This document shows, piece after piece, positions 36,125-43,898 of a DNA stretch of 64,000 bases. The number at the start of each line of letters is the position of its first letter. Positions within the stretch are counted from its first letter, which is position 1. A program made the translations under genes and the position numbers. Under the pieces are notes generated by a model. That model worked only from the letters and a program-made list of their open reading frames with translations, was not told the origin of the DNA and did not search any database. The DNA lies in assembly GCA_001801685.1 (NCBI GenBank), contig MGYJ01000006.1, positions 68,256 through 132,255 on the forward strand, written 5' to 3'. The stretch is from Gammaproteobacteria bacterium RIFCSPHIGHO2_12_FULL_63_22. GTDB taxonomy: Bacteria > Pseudomonadota > Gammaproteobacteria > Xanthomonadales > Xanthomonadaceae.

Positions 36125-36967
36125 TCAGGCCTTCTTGTTATTGGTGGAATCGATTGAATCGGGGGCGAGCATCGGTTTCAGTGCGGCCCAGGTGTCTTCG
36201 AGCAAGCGCGGTGTCTCGGCAGGCCGGTGGCCATGGACCGCGCGGCGCTCGGGCGCGGCGGACAAGGGCGGCGTCGCATGCCAGGCATAGCGAACGATGG
36301 CTTCAGCGGGTTCACGACTGCCCGCGTGGTCCAGCAATGCGAGCGCGCGTTCGGCAATGGCGATCGCGGTCGGCCACTGCGCGCAGGCGCGCTCGGCGTT
36401 CTGGTCGGTGCGAACGGGCATTTCGACGGCGAGCATCTGCACGCGCACCGATTGCGCGCGTGCTTCGTCGTGCATCACACGCAGCAACATGCGCGTGGCC
36501 GCGGCGGTTACCGAGCGCAGGCCATAACCCGCCCAGGGGTTTTCACCGCCCGGGCCGCCGATCACGACATAGCTTCCATTGCGCCCGCCTTCGGCAAGCA
36601 GGGGCACCAAGGCGCGGGCGGCGGCGAGTTGCGGAAGCACTTCGTCAGCCACGGCCTGTTGCAGGGCGCCATCGGGCTGGTCGAGCACGCGGCCGCGAAT
36701 CGGCTCGCGGCAACCGGCAACGATCACGCCGGCGATGGGGCGGTCGAGTTCACGCAGGTCGGCGACCAGCGCAGCGCTCGACGACTCGTCGGTGATGGAG
36801 CCGGGCATCAGTGCCAGGTCGGCGCCACGGTGCGAGGCCTTCAGGGCGCGCAGGGCGGGGTAGTCCAGCGAGGCGGCGATGACCGGCCGGCCGGAGTCCA
36901 CGGCAACCTGCACCAGCGCGCGGCCGATGGAACTGGTCGCATCGAGGATAAGCAGTGTGCCCTTCAT
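36125..36967 (-). CDS. Degenerate SDR-like protein within the RND operon
   Basis: A 280-residue Rossmann-fold protein of the SDR type, but with changed catalytic motifs. The cofactor loop reads DATSSIGRALVQ, where the usual TGXXXGIG glycines are mostly lost, and the expected Tyr-X3-Lys is YGLRS, with Ser in place of Lys. A central beta strand VIVAGCREP stands where NNAG is usual. It may bind a nucleotide weakly or act as a sensor rather than an enzyme. Its ATG overlaps the stop of the small exported protein upstream (ATGA), and its stop is 3 bases before the adaptor start. An SDR in an RND operon is unusual. Confidence 0.75.
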   Translation of the reverse strand: MKGTLLILDATSSIGRALVQVAVDSGRPVIAASLDYPALRALKASHRGADLALMPGSITDESSSAALVADLRELDRPIAGVIVAGCREPIRGRVLDQPDGALQQAVADEVLPQLAAARALVPLLAEGGRNGSYVVIGGPGGENPWAGYGLRSVTAAATRMLLRVMHDEARAQSVRVQMLAVEMPVRTDQNAERACAQWPTAIAIAERALALLDHAGSREPAEAIVRYAWHATPPLSAAPERRAVHGHRPAETPRLLEDTWAALKPMLAPDSIDSTNNKKA

Positions 36968-37233
36968 TGTCCCGCTCCCGGGACATTTTGTCCCATGAAC
37001 GGGACTTTCCCGGGCCGCCGCGTATCGTTGGCGGCCAGGGTGACCACGGGGGTAAGCGCGCCTGCGTCGTCGAAGGCCGGGTCGGGCAGGGTCGCTCCGG
37101 CCGCAGCCGAAGCCGGGGCATATGCCTGTTTCTGCTGGGAATATGACGAATTGTCCGGAACCGGTTCGAGGGCCGCCAAAGAGGCGACCATCAGGGCCAG
37201 GAACATTGTGCTGATGAGTCGGAGGAAGGGCAT
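36964..37233 (-). CDS. Small exported protein, first gene of the RND operon
   Basis: An 89-residue protein with a signal peptide (MPFLRLISTMFLALMVASLA, cleavage near residue 20-21) and a mature part of about 68 residues without cysteines, rich in Ala, Pro and Val. I recognise no family. GGAGGAAGG-complementary sequence is on the wrong strand for a ribosome site, so the start relies on the signal peptide; an in-frame start at 37278 would give a longer N-terminus. Its last codons overlap the SDR-like start. Its 3' coding end contains GGGACA/TGTCCC palindromes. It could be a periplasmic accessory of the pump, but that is speculation. Confidence 0.6.
   Translation of the reverse strand: MPFLRLISTMFLALMVASLAALEPVPDNSSYSQQKQAYAPASAAAGATLPDPAFDDAGALTPVVTLAANDTRRPGKVPFMGQNVPGAGQ
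36967..37011. promoter_or_regulatory. Cluster of GGGACA/TGTCCC palindromes (site 1)
   Basis: TTGTCCC (36967-36973), the palindrome GGGACATTTTGTCCC (36980-36994; 6-bp arms, 3-base spacer) and GGGACTTTCCC (37001-37011) lie back to back across the junction of the small exported protein and SDR-like genes. The same half-site recurs in the divergent promoter region at 37257-37317. A regulator-binding role is inferred. Confidence 0.4.
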
Positions 37234-37256
37234 GGCAATGGCCGGGTGTGGAATGG

Positions 37257-37272
37257 GGGACAATCTAGTCCC
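37257..37272. promoter_or_regulatory. GGGACA-type palindrome in the efflux/LysR intergenic region (site 2)
   Basis: GGGACAATCTAGTCCC has GGGAC/GTCCC-like arms and lies in the 123-base gap between the small exported protein (minus) and the LysR gene (plus). LysR regulators usually bind inverted repeats here to control both directions. A likely operator, unproven. Confidence 0.5.
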
Positions 37273-37302
37273 GAACACGGCACTTGATTAGCCGTCGATT
37301 CA

Positions 37303-37317
37303 GGGAATAATTGTCCC
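37303..37317. promoter_or_regulatory. GGGACA-type palindrome near the LysR start (site 3)
   Basis: GGGAATAATTGTCCC, GGGA/TCCC outer arms around an AT-rich centre, ends 39 bases before the LysR ATG. It shares the TTGTCCC half with sites 1 and 2 and contains the AT-rich interrupted dyad expected of a LysR box. Confidence 0.5.
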
Positions 37318-37356
37318 GAAATCGGACCAAATAGCCCGAGCACCCCGGAGCCCGCC

Positions 37357-38403
37357 ATGACCCGTGACCTCAACGACACCCTGATATTCGTGAAGGTGGT
37401 CGAACACGGCAGTTTCATTTCCGCCGCCAAGACCCTTCGCCTGCCCAAGACCACCGTCAGCCGCAAGGTGCAGGAGCTCGAGACCCGCCTGGGCGCGCAG
37501 CTCTTGCATCGCACGACGCGCAAGCTCGGCCTGACCGAAGCCGGCAATGTCTACTTCGAACATTCGCAACGCATCGCGCGCGAACTCGACGAAGCGGAGA
37601 GCGCCGTCGGCCAGTTGCAGGGCGGACCGCGCGGCTGGCTGCGCATCACCGCGCCCTATTCGGTCGGCATCACCTGGATCGCGCCGCTATTGGGCGAGTT
37701 CCATGCCCGGCATCCGGAAGTGCGCGTCGAGATGTTGCTCAGCAATGAATCCATCGACCTGATATCGAAGGAGATCGATGTCGCGCTGCGCGTGGGCAAT
37801 CTGCCTGATTCCAACCTCGCCGCGCGGCGCCTGTCGGTTTTCCGCACGCAGGTCTACGCCAGCCCGCTGTACCTGGAACGCCACGGCGAACCCTTGCATC
37901 CCGACGACTTGCAGCACCACCGCGCATTGGCGATGCAGAAGCAGCGCCGCACCGGCGGCAGTTATGTCTGGAACCTCAGCGACGGCAAGCGCGGCAGCGA
38001 CTATGTGATCGACCCGGTGCTGGTTGCCAACGACCCGGCCGCCTTGCGCGGGGCCCTGCTGTGCGGAGAAGGCTTGATGCTGACCACCGACGTGACCGTG
38101 AAGGCCTTTGCCGAACTCGGCCACGTGCGTCGCGTGCTGGCCGGCTGGACCGGTCCGGAACTCGACTTCAATGCCGTCTTCACACGTGGCTCGGTGCCCT
38201 CACCCAAGGTGCGCGCGTTCGTGGACTTCCTGGTCGAGCGGCTCAACTTCGATGCCGACTACATGCACGTGCTTTGTCCGGATCGCCAGCGATTCGAAAA
38301 GGTGGCGCAGGAATCGTCTGTCGCCGTGGCCGCGGACCTGATGCGCGCGGGGCGCATGATGGATGCGGGGCAGCAGCCGGCCGAGGCGATTCCCGTCGAC
38401 TGA
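37357..38403 (+). CDS. LysR-family transcriptional regulator, divergent from the RND operon
   Basis: A 348-residue LysR protein: N-terminal winged HTH (about 1-62; FVKVVEHGSFISAAKTLRLP, then TTVSRKVQELETRLGAQLLHRTTRK) and a periplasmic-binding-like effector domain (about 90-300). The C-terminal 40 residues extend beyond the usual 300. CCGGAG precedes the ATG. It is divergent from the five-gene RND operon, the standard arrangement for a local regulator such as MexT or CrgA-type proteins, and the palindromes at 37257 and 37303 lie between. Whether it activates or represses cannot be read. Confidence 0.95.
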   Translation: MTRDLNDTLIFVKVVEHGSFISAAKTLRLPKTTVSRKVQELETRLGAQLLHRTTRKLGLTEAGNVYFEHSQRIARELDEAESAVGQLQGGPRGWLRITAPYSVGITWIAPLLGEFHARHPEVRVEMLLSNESIDLISKEIDVALRVGNLPDSNLAARRLSVFRTQVYASPLYLERHGEPLHPDDLQHHRALAMQKQRRTGGSYVWNLSDGKRGSDYVIDPVLVANDPAALRGALLCGEGLMLTTDVTVKAFAELGHVRRVLAGWTGPELDFNAVFTRGSVPSPKVRAFVDFLVERLNFDADYMHVLCPDRQRFEKVAQESSVAVAADLMRAGRMMDAGQQPAEAIPVD

Positions 38404-38480
38404 CACCGCGCCCCGCGGCGAGCCGTGGCGCGCCGGTTATCATGCGCATCTGGCAGCCGATTCCGGTTGCGGAGACCTTG

Positions 38481-39266
38481 ATGAACGGATTGGGACAGGT
38501 GGGCGCGGCGAAGCAGTTCGTCGGCAAGACCGTATTGGTAACCGGCGCCGCCAGCGGCATCGGCCGGGGCGCGGCGCTCGCCTTCGGATCGCAGGGCGCC
38601 AACGTCGTGTTGGCGGACATCGCGCAGGAAGCAGGCGAGGCCGTCGCCGCGCAGATCCGCGCCGAAGGCGGCCAAGCTATTTTCCAGAGAGCGGATGTCG
38701 CCAACGCGCACGACGTCGAGGCCCTGGTTGCGACCGCGGTGCGGGAATTCGGCCGACTCGATTGCGCCTTCAACAACGCGGGCATCGAGGAGGAATACGA
38801 ACGGCTCGCCGATTCGGATGAGGCCTTGTTCGACCGGATGATGGGCATCAACGTCAAAGGCGTCTGGTTGTGCATGAAGCACGAACTGCGGCAGATGCTG
38901 GCCCAGGGCGGAGGCACCATCGTCAATACCGCGTCGGTGGCCGGACTGATGGGCGCGCCCAAGCACGCCATCTACGCGGCCAGCAAGCATGCCGTGGTCG
39001 GCCTGACCAAGAGTGCGGCGGCCGAATACGGCAAGAAGAACATCCGCATCAACTCGGTCTGCCCCGGCGTGATTCGCACGCCGATGCTCGAACGCGCGCT
39101 GGAACGCGACCCCAAATGGGAAGCGAGCCTGATCGGACTGCATCCGATTGGCCGGCTGGGTGAAGTGGATGATGTGGTGAACGCCGTGCTGTGGCTGTGC
39201 TCGGATGCGTCGGGTTTTGTCACCGGCCACCAACTGGCGGTTGATGGCGCGATGACGATCGTATGA
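38481..39266 (+). CDS. Classical SDR oxidoreductase
   Basis: A 261-residue classical SDR: TGAASGIG cofactor loop (near 21-28), NNAG near 98-101, catalytic Ser in NTASVAG, Tyr-X3-Lys in YAASK, and the C-terminal GHQLAVDGAMTIV typical of the FabG/glucose dehydrogenase-like subgroup. The ATG at 38481 is preceded by GGAG at the right distance; an ATG at 38442 and a much longer open frame exist but lack support. Its stop overlaps the ATG of the 2OG-Fe oxygenase gene (ATGA), so the two are coupled and may act on the same compound. Confidence 0.92.
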   Translation: MNGLGQVGAAKQFVGKTVLVTGAASGIGRGAALAFGSQGANVVLADIAQEAGEAVAAQIRAEGGQAIFQRADVANAHDVEALVATAVREFGRLDCAFNNAGIEEEYERLADSDEALFDRMMGINVKGVWLCMKHELRQMLAQGGGTIVNTASVAGLMGAPKHAIYAASKHAVVGLTKSAAAEYGKKNIRINSVCPGVIRTPMLERALERDPKWEASLIGLHPIGRLGEVDDVVNAVLWLCSDASGFVTGHQLAVDGAMTIV

Positions 39267-39961
39267 CGGTGACCACGCCACTGATCGATGTTGCGCGGCT
39301 GGACGCTCCGCGCACGAAACTCCACGCGCAGCCTTTTCCCTTCCTGATCACGGAAGGACAACTGCCGCCCGAAGCGGCTGCCGAGTTGGATCGGGATTTT
39401 CCGCGCTACGACAGCGCGGGTTTCTTTCCGTACACGCCGGAAGACTGCGGCCCGTCGATCAATGCGGTGGTCGAGGCGATGACCTCGCCCGGGTACGCGC
39501 GAGCCCTGGGCGACAGGCTGGGCGTGGCTGGGTTGGATCGCTATCCGGTGCTGGTGACGATTTGCCAGAGCCTCAACAGGCGCCATGGCACCATCCATAC
39601 CGACAGTCGATCGAAAGTGGCTTCGGCCTTGTTGTACCTCAGTCCGGACTGGCCGCATGGCAGCGCCGGGTCACTGCGCTTCCTCAACCGCATCGACAGC
39701 ATCGACGACCTTGCCGCGCCGGAGGTGCTGCCGGTCTATGGTGCGCTGGTGGCTTTCAAGCGCGCCGACAATTCCTTCCACGGGCACTTGCCTTTCGAAG
39801 GCGAGCGCCGCGTCATCCAGTTTGCCTGGCTGACCAGCGAGGAAGAAAAACTTCGCAAGACGCAGCGCGGGACTTTTTCGCGCTGGCTCAAGAAACTGGT
39901 GGGCAAGCTCGACAGCCGCTGGGGCTCGGGTCGCGCCCGCGACGCATCACACCGCGACTGA
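39263..39961 (+). CDS. 2-oxoglutarate/Fe(II)-dependent oxygenase-like protein
   Basis: A 232-residue jelly-roll protein. The iron-binding facial triad is visible as HTD in GTIHTDSR (His/Asp near residues 111-113) and a distal His in SFHGHLPFEGERRVIQ (near 172-174), with the 2-oxoglutarate-binding Arg two residues later in ERRVIQ. The layout matches the 2OG-FeII oxygenase superfamily that hydroxylates or otherwise oxidises small molecules or proteins. The C-terminus is basic. Coupled to the SDR by a four-base overlap. Substrate unknown. Confidence 0.8.
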   Translation: MTVTTPLIDVARLDAPRTKLHAQPFPFLITEGQLPPEAAAELDRDFPRYDSAGFFPYTPEDCGPSINAVVEAMTSPGYARALGDRLGVAGLDRYPVLVTICQSLNRRHGTIHTDSRSKVASALLYLSPDWPHGSAGSLRFLNRIDSIDDLAAPEVLPVYGALVAFKRADNSFHGHLPFEGERRVIQFAWLTSEEEKLRKTQRGTFSRWLKKLVGKLDSRWGSGRARDASHRD

Positions 39962-39971
39962 TCGCGGCAGG

Positions 39972-40241
39972 TCAGGCCTTGTCGGCCTCACCTTCAGCTT
40001 CCGCATCGTCAAGGAACCACGCGACTACTTCGCCATGCACCTTGATGGTCATCGCGTTGCCGCGACGGTCCAGTGATTTGCCAACGGGCAGCCGCACCCA
40101 GCCTTCGCTGATGCAGTACTCCTCGACGTTATGGCGTTCTTCGCCCTTGAAGCGGATGCCGATGCCGCGTTCGAGCACGGCGGCGTCGTGGAAAGGGCTG
40201 CGTGGGTTGAGCGCGAGGCGGTCGGGCGGGGTGTCGGTCAT
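39972..40241 (-). CDS. DUF3297 family protein
   Basis: An 89-residue protein reading MTDTPPDRLALNPRSPFHDA, then VLERGIGIRFKGEERHNVEEYCISEGWVR and GNAMTIKVHGEVVAWFLD split over the length. This sequence pattern is that of DUF3297, a small cytoplasmic family common in Gammaproteobacteria and of unknown role. It is convergent with the oxygenase gene (10-base gap) and lies 22 bases downstream of the S4-domain gene on the same strand. Confidence 0.9.
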   Translation of the reverse strand: MTDTPPDRLALNPRSPFHDAAVLERGIGIRFKGEERHNVEEYCISEGWVRLPVGKSLDRRGNAMTIKVHGEVVAWFLDDAEAEGEADKA

Positions 40242-40263
40242 GGCCTCATTGTCTCATGTCCGA

Positions 40264-40500
40264 TCAGGTCGGCGAAGCGCCGACCTCGATGCGGGTGGTG
40301 CCCAGTTGCACAACTTGCCCACTGCGTATCTTGCAGGTCTTGCGCAGCTCGACGGCGCCATCCACCGTCACCTGGCCGCTGGCAACCAGCTGCTTGCCGC
40401 CGCCACCGCTGTCGCACAAGCCCACCAGCTTCAGCAGCTGGTTCAATTCGACATGGTCGCGGCCCGGCTCGAGTTCGAAGCTGATCGTTTCCATCTTCAT
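40264..40500 (-). CDS. YbcJ-like S4-domain RNA-binding protein
   Basis: A 78-residue single S4 domain: ELNQLLKLVGLCDSGGGGKQ followed by VASGQVTVDGAVELRKTCKI and GQVVQLG. The arrangement matches YbcJ, a small S4 protein of unproven role, probably RNA-binding. The ATG at 40500 or the one at 40494 could start it. It is probably cotranscribed with the DUF3297 gene. It is divergent from the HDAC-fold gene at 40552. Confidence 0.88.
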   Translation of the reverse strand: MKMETISFELEPGRDHVELNQLLKLVGLCDSGGGGKQLVASGQVTVDGAVELRKTCKIRSGQVVQLGTTRIEVGASPT

Positions 40501-40551
40501 CCAGGCGGCCGGTTGGGACTAGGATGATAGGGGATCGAGGAGGCGGAGACG

Positions 40552-41571
40552 ATGGACAGGCGGGCGGCGCTGAAATTGCTGGGCATGGGCGCGATGCTGG
40601 CGCCGGCGGCGGCACGCGCCGCCAAGCCGCCGGTTCGAAAACCGGGAACGCCGACTCCGCCCCGCGTGCGCGTTTGCTACAGCCCGGCGTACGTGGGCGC
40701 GGCGCACGCCTTCGAAACCACGCGCAAGGCCGCCTGGGTGGCGAATTCACTGACCACCCAGCCCATTCCGGGACTGGGCCTGGTTGGAAATCCTTCACTG
40801 ACGGCCGCGCATCTTGCCGTCGCGCACAGCGCGGCCTACATCAATGCCGTTCGCACCGGGCAACCGCGCGCGCTGGCCGAATCGCAGGGTTTTGCCTGGG
40901 ATCCGCAGCTGTGGTCGATGGTTCTCGCCTCGAATGGCGGCGTGCTCGCGGCATCGAAGCGCGCGCTGACGCACGGCGTGGCGGGCTCTTTGTCGAGCGG
41001 CCTGCACCATGCGCGTCGCGAGCACGGCAACGGCTTCTGCACATTCAACGGCCTCGCGATTGCAGCATTGAAGGCGCTGGGCCCCAATGTCCGGCGCATC
41101 CTGGTGATCGACCTGGACGCGCATTGCGGTGGCGGCACGCATTCGATCCTTGGCGCCAATCGCGCGATCCATCATCTCGACATCGCCGTGGACAGCTTCG
41201 ACCGTTACGTGCCGTCCGGCGGCAACACGCTCGACATGGTTCGCGATGCCGGTGTCTATCTGGACGTGCTCGACCAGCGGCTGGACGAACTGCGCGACCG
41301 GCAATTCGACCTGTGCCTGTACAACGCCGGCATGGACCCGCACCAACATTCTCCGGTGGGCGGATTGTCGGGCATCGATGCGCGCCTGCTGGCGCGTCGC
41401 GAGCAGAGGGTGTTTTCCTGGTGCGCGAAACGCAAGTTGCCGATTGCTTTCGTGCTGGCCGGCGGCTACATCGGGCCAAAGCTCGACCAGGCTGGATTGG
41501 TCGCGCTGCATCGCCTGACCCTGCAGGCAGCGGCGGCCAGCATCACCGCCTGGCCGATGCGCGCGGGTTGA
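40552..41571 (+). CDS. Histone-deacetylase-fold amidohydrolase with Tat-like signal
   Basis: A 339-residue arginase/deacetylase-fold protein. The zinc and catalytic residues of HDACs are all present: His152-His153 (GLHHA), GFCTFN, Asp189 and His191 (DLDAHCGG), Asp262 (AGMDPH) and Tyr306 (GGY). The N-terminus MDRRAALKLLGMGAMLAPAAARA has a twin arginine and a short hydrophobic stretch ending in ARA, so it looks like a Tat substrate and hence exported folded with its metal. Bacterial relatives deacetylate polyamines or acetoin-like amides; the substrate here is unknown. GAGGAGG lies before the ATG. Confidence 0.85.
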   Translation: MDRRAALKLLGMGAMLAPAAARAAKPPVRKPGTPTPPRVRVCYSPAYVGAAHAFETTRKAAWVANSLTTQPIPGLGLVGNPSLTAAHLAVAHSAAYINAVRTGQPRALAESQGFAWDPQLWSMVLASNGGVLAASKRALTHGVAGSLSSGLHHARREHGNGFCTFNGLAIAALKALGPNVRRILVIDLDAHCGGGTHSILGANRAIHHLDIAVDSFDRYVPSGGNTLDMVRDAGVYLDVLDQRLDELRDRQFDLCLYNAGMDPHQHSPVGGLSGIDARLLARREQRVFSWCAKRKLPIAFVLAGGYIGPKLDQAGLVALHRLTLQAAAASITAWPMRAG

Positions 41572-41587
41572 ATCTTCGATTCGTTGC

Positions 41588-42265
41588 CTACCCGCGTTTG
41601 CGCTTGCGTTCGCGCGTCCGGACGATGGTCAGGCCGATCAATCGCGACACGATGGCCGCGATATAACCGACGCCGGCGAATTGTTCCAGCATCACCAGCA
41701 CGCGCGCCGGGGCGCTTATGGGCAGGATGTCGCCGATGCCCACGCCTGACAGGTTGGTGAAGCTCAGGAACAACAGTTCCATCCATGTGCGCGGGGAATC
41801 AGGATTGTTCAGCGCGGTAAAACTGCCCGGATACCAGGCCTGGCAGACAAAAAAAGCATAGGCGAAGCCCCAGGCGATCAGGGTGAATGTCGCGCCCGCG
41901 GCGAACAATTCGTCGGTGGTCACTTCGTGGTCGTGCAGCATGTACGCGATCAGGCTGCCGGCCGAATAAAAATACAGGCAGGACTCGAACAGGGACGACA
42001 CCACCAGCAGCTCCGGCCTGCCGAGCGCGATCGAAAGCACGGTGATGCCGACCGCCGGCACCGCCAGCATCCAGGCAATCCAACTTTCGGCGGGGCTGCG
42101 GTTCACCACCCAAAGTGCGAGGGACACCACCACCACGCCGACCAGGCCGAACAGGACGCGGCCGCTCTCGCTCTGGTCCATGGTGGGGTACAGCACCAGG
42201 CTGAGCAATTGCGCCGCCAGCAGGAAGGCGGAAGGATGGCGATGGAACAGCGTGCGTGCAGCCAT
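41588..42265 (-). CDS. Ion channel (two-helix pore) family protein
   Basis: A 225-residue membrane protein with about six hydrophobic segments. The last two flank a pore loop LLFLSFTNLSGVGIGDILP, where GVGIGD takes the place of the potassium selectivity filter TVGYGD. Filter differences (Ile for Tyr) make potassium selectivity uncertain. The tail RERKRKRG is basic and cytoplasmic. The start ATG at 42265 gives MAARTLFHRHPSAFLLAAQL. It is convergent with the HDAC-fold gene (16-base gap) and divergent from the TPR protein. Confidence 0.85.
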   Translation of the reverse strand: MAARTLFHRHPSAFLLAAQLLSLVLYPTMDQSESGRVLFGLVGVVVVSLALWVVNRSPAESWIAWMLAVPAVGITVLSIALGRPELLVVSSLFESCLYFYSAGSLIAYMLHDHEVTTDELFAAGATFTLIAWGFAYAFFVCQAWYPGSFTALNNPDSPRTWMELLFLSFTNLSGVGIGDILPISAPARVLVMLEQFAGVGYIAAIVSRLIGLTIVRTRERKRKRG

Positions 42266-42365
42266 CGAACTCTCCGGGCGGCCATGGGGCCGCGCTGGCG
42301 TTGATCATAGCAATGCCGGTGCAGGCGGCGTGGCCGTTAGAATGCGCATATCACCGGAGTCGATC

Positions 42366-43823
42366 GTGGACACCCAGGAATTACAGCGCGCCCTTGCCCT
42401 GCACCGACAGGGCCAGTTGCAGCAGGCGGAATCCATCTACCGCAAGCTCGCGCAGATGGATGCGCGGCATTTCGGCGTTGCGCACATGCTGGGCCTGGCG
42501 TTGCTGCAACAAGGCAAGGCAGTCGATGCCGCGCAGCAATTGCAGCATGCCCTGTCGCTGAATCCCGATAGCGCCGAGGCATTGGGTCACCTGGGCGACG
42601 CGCTGAAGTCCGCCGGCCAGTCCGACGCCGCACTGCTGGCCTACCAGGCCAAGTTGCGACAGCGCCCCGACGATCTCGAGACACTGTTCCAGTGCGGCCT
42701 CGCGCTGCATTCCCTGCACCGTTATGAAGAGGCCGTCGCCTGCCATGAAGCGGCATTGCGCCTGCGCCCCGACGGCCCGCGCATCCTTTTTTCCTGCGCC
42801 AACGCACTGGTGGAGCTTGGCCGCTTCGACGAAGCGATCGCGCGCTTCGATCGATGCATCGAAGTGCAGCCCGATTTCGACGGCGCCCGGCGCAACCGCG
42901 GCATCCTCAAGCTGTTGCTCGGCGACCTGGCCGGGGGCTGGCCCGATTACGAGCACAGGCGACCCAAGCCCGCCGATCGCGAAATAAAACCCGTGGCACC
43001 CGACTGGATGGGCGAAGACCTGCGTGGTCGCTCGCTGCTGGTATCGGACGCGACCGGATTGGGCGATGCCATCCAGTTCATCCGCTACCTGCCGATCATC
43101 GCCGCCGGTGGCGCGCGCGTCAGCTTCCTCGGCAATCGACGTCTGTTTCGATTGTTCAGGCCGCTGGCGTCCTCCATCGAGTTCCTGTCGGAGTTGCCGG
43201 CCGATCGCCAGTTTGATTTCCACTGCAAGCTGCTCAGCCTGCCGGCGTTGTGCGGCACGCGAATGGACACTATCCCGGCGCCGATTCCGTATCTGCAGGC
43301 AGAACCGGATCGTGTCGACAAATGGGCCGCGCGCATCGGCGACCATGGCTTTCGCATCGGCATTTCGTGGAAGGGCAATCCGTCGCGCACGATCGATGCC
43401 GGCCGTTCGGTGCCGCTGTCGGAATTCGCACCCATCGCCCGCCTGCCCGGTGTGCGCCTGATCAGCCTGCAGAAGCGCTACGGGCTGGAGCAGCTCCAGG
43501 CCTTGCCCGAAGGCATGCAGGTCGAGTCGCCCGGTGACGACCTCGACGAGGGCGAGGATGCGTTCGTGGACAGCGCCGCCTTGATGCAGAGCCTCGACCT
43601 GGTCATCAGCTCGGACACCTCCACCTTGCATGTGGCCGGCGCACTGGGACGCCCGGCGTATCTCGCGCTGAAGATCGTGCCTGAATGGCGCTGGTTCCTG
43701 AATCGCGAGGACACGGCCTGGTATCCCAGCGTGCGTCTGTTCCGCCAGCCGAGGCGTGACGACTGGCGCAGCGTCTTTGAAAACATGGCGGCGGCAATCG
43801 CGCAAAAACTCCCGACGGGCTGA
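42366..43823 (+). CDS. TPR-repeat protein with C-terminal glycosyltransferase-9-like domain
   Basis: A 485-residue protein: about five TPR units in residues 1-190 (VAHMLGLALLQQGKAVDAAQ, SAEALGHLGDALKSAGQSDA and similar) and a C-terminal domain (about 215-480) with ATGLGDAIQFIRYLPII, WKGNPSRTIDAGRSVPLSEF and the end motif SSDTSTLHVAGALGRPAYLAL. That C-terminal pattern is the heptosyltransferase/GT9-like domain found in many TPR-glycosyltransferases. Start: GTG at 42366, with CGGAGT at the right distance; the ATG at 42342 lies in TTAGAATG, which looks more like a promoter -10 element. Role probably in protein or envelope glycosylation. Confidence 0.85.
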   Translation: MDTQELQRALALHRQGQLQQAESIYRKLAQMDARHFGVAHMLGLALLQQGKAVDAAQQLQHALSLNPDSAEALGHLGDALKSAGQSDAALLAYQAKLRQRPDDLETLFQCGLALHSLHRYEEAVACHEAALRLRPDGPRILFSCANALVELGRFDEAIARFDRCIEVQPDFDGARRNRGILKLLLGDLAGGWPDYEHRRPKPADREIKPVAPDWMGEDLRGRSLLVSDATGLGDAIQFIRYLPIIAAGGARVSFLGNRRLFRLFRPLASSIEFLSELPADRQFDFHCKLLSLPALCGTRMDTIPAPIPYLQAEPDRVDKWAARIGDHGFRIGISWKGNPSRTIDAGRSVPLSEFAPIARLPGVRLISLQKRYGLEQLQALPEGMQVESPGDDLDEGEDAFVDSAALMQSLDLVISSDTSTLHVAGALGRPAYLALKIVPEWRWFLNREDTAWYPSVRLFRQPRRDDWRSVFENMAAAIAQKLPTG

Positions 43824-43898
43824 AGCGACAGCCTGTTCATCGGCGATTCGGACACCGCCGAAGACACTGGCCGCCGTCAACCACGGAAGGAGTCACTC

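Noticed and set aside
42342-42365. ATG at 42342 as start of the TPR-glycosyltransferase gene
   Set aside because: It lies in TTAGAATG, resembling a -10 element, and lacks a ribosome site. GTG at 42366 has a good one.
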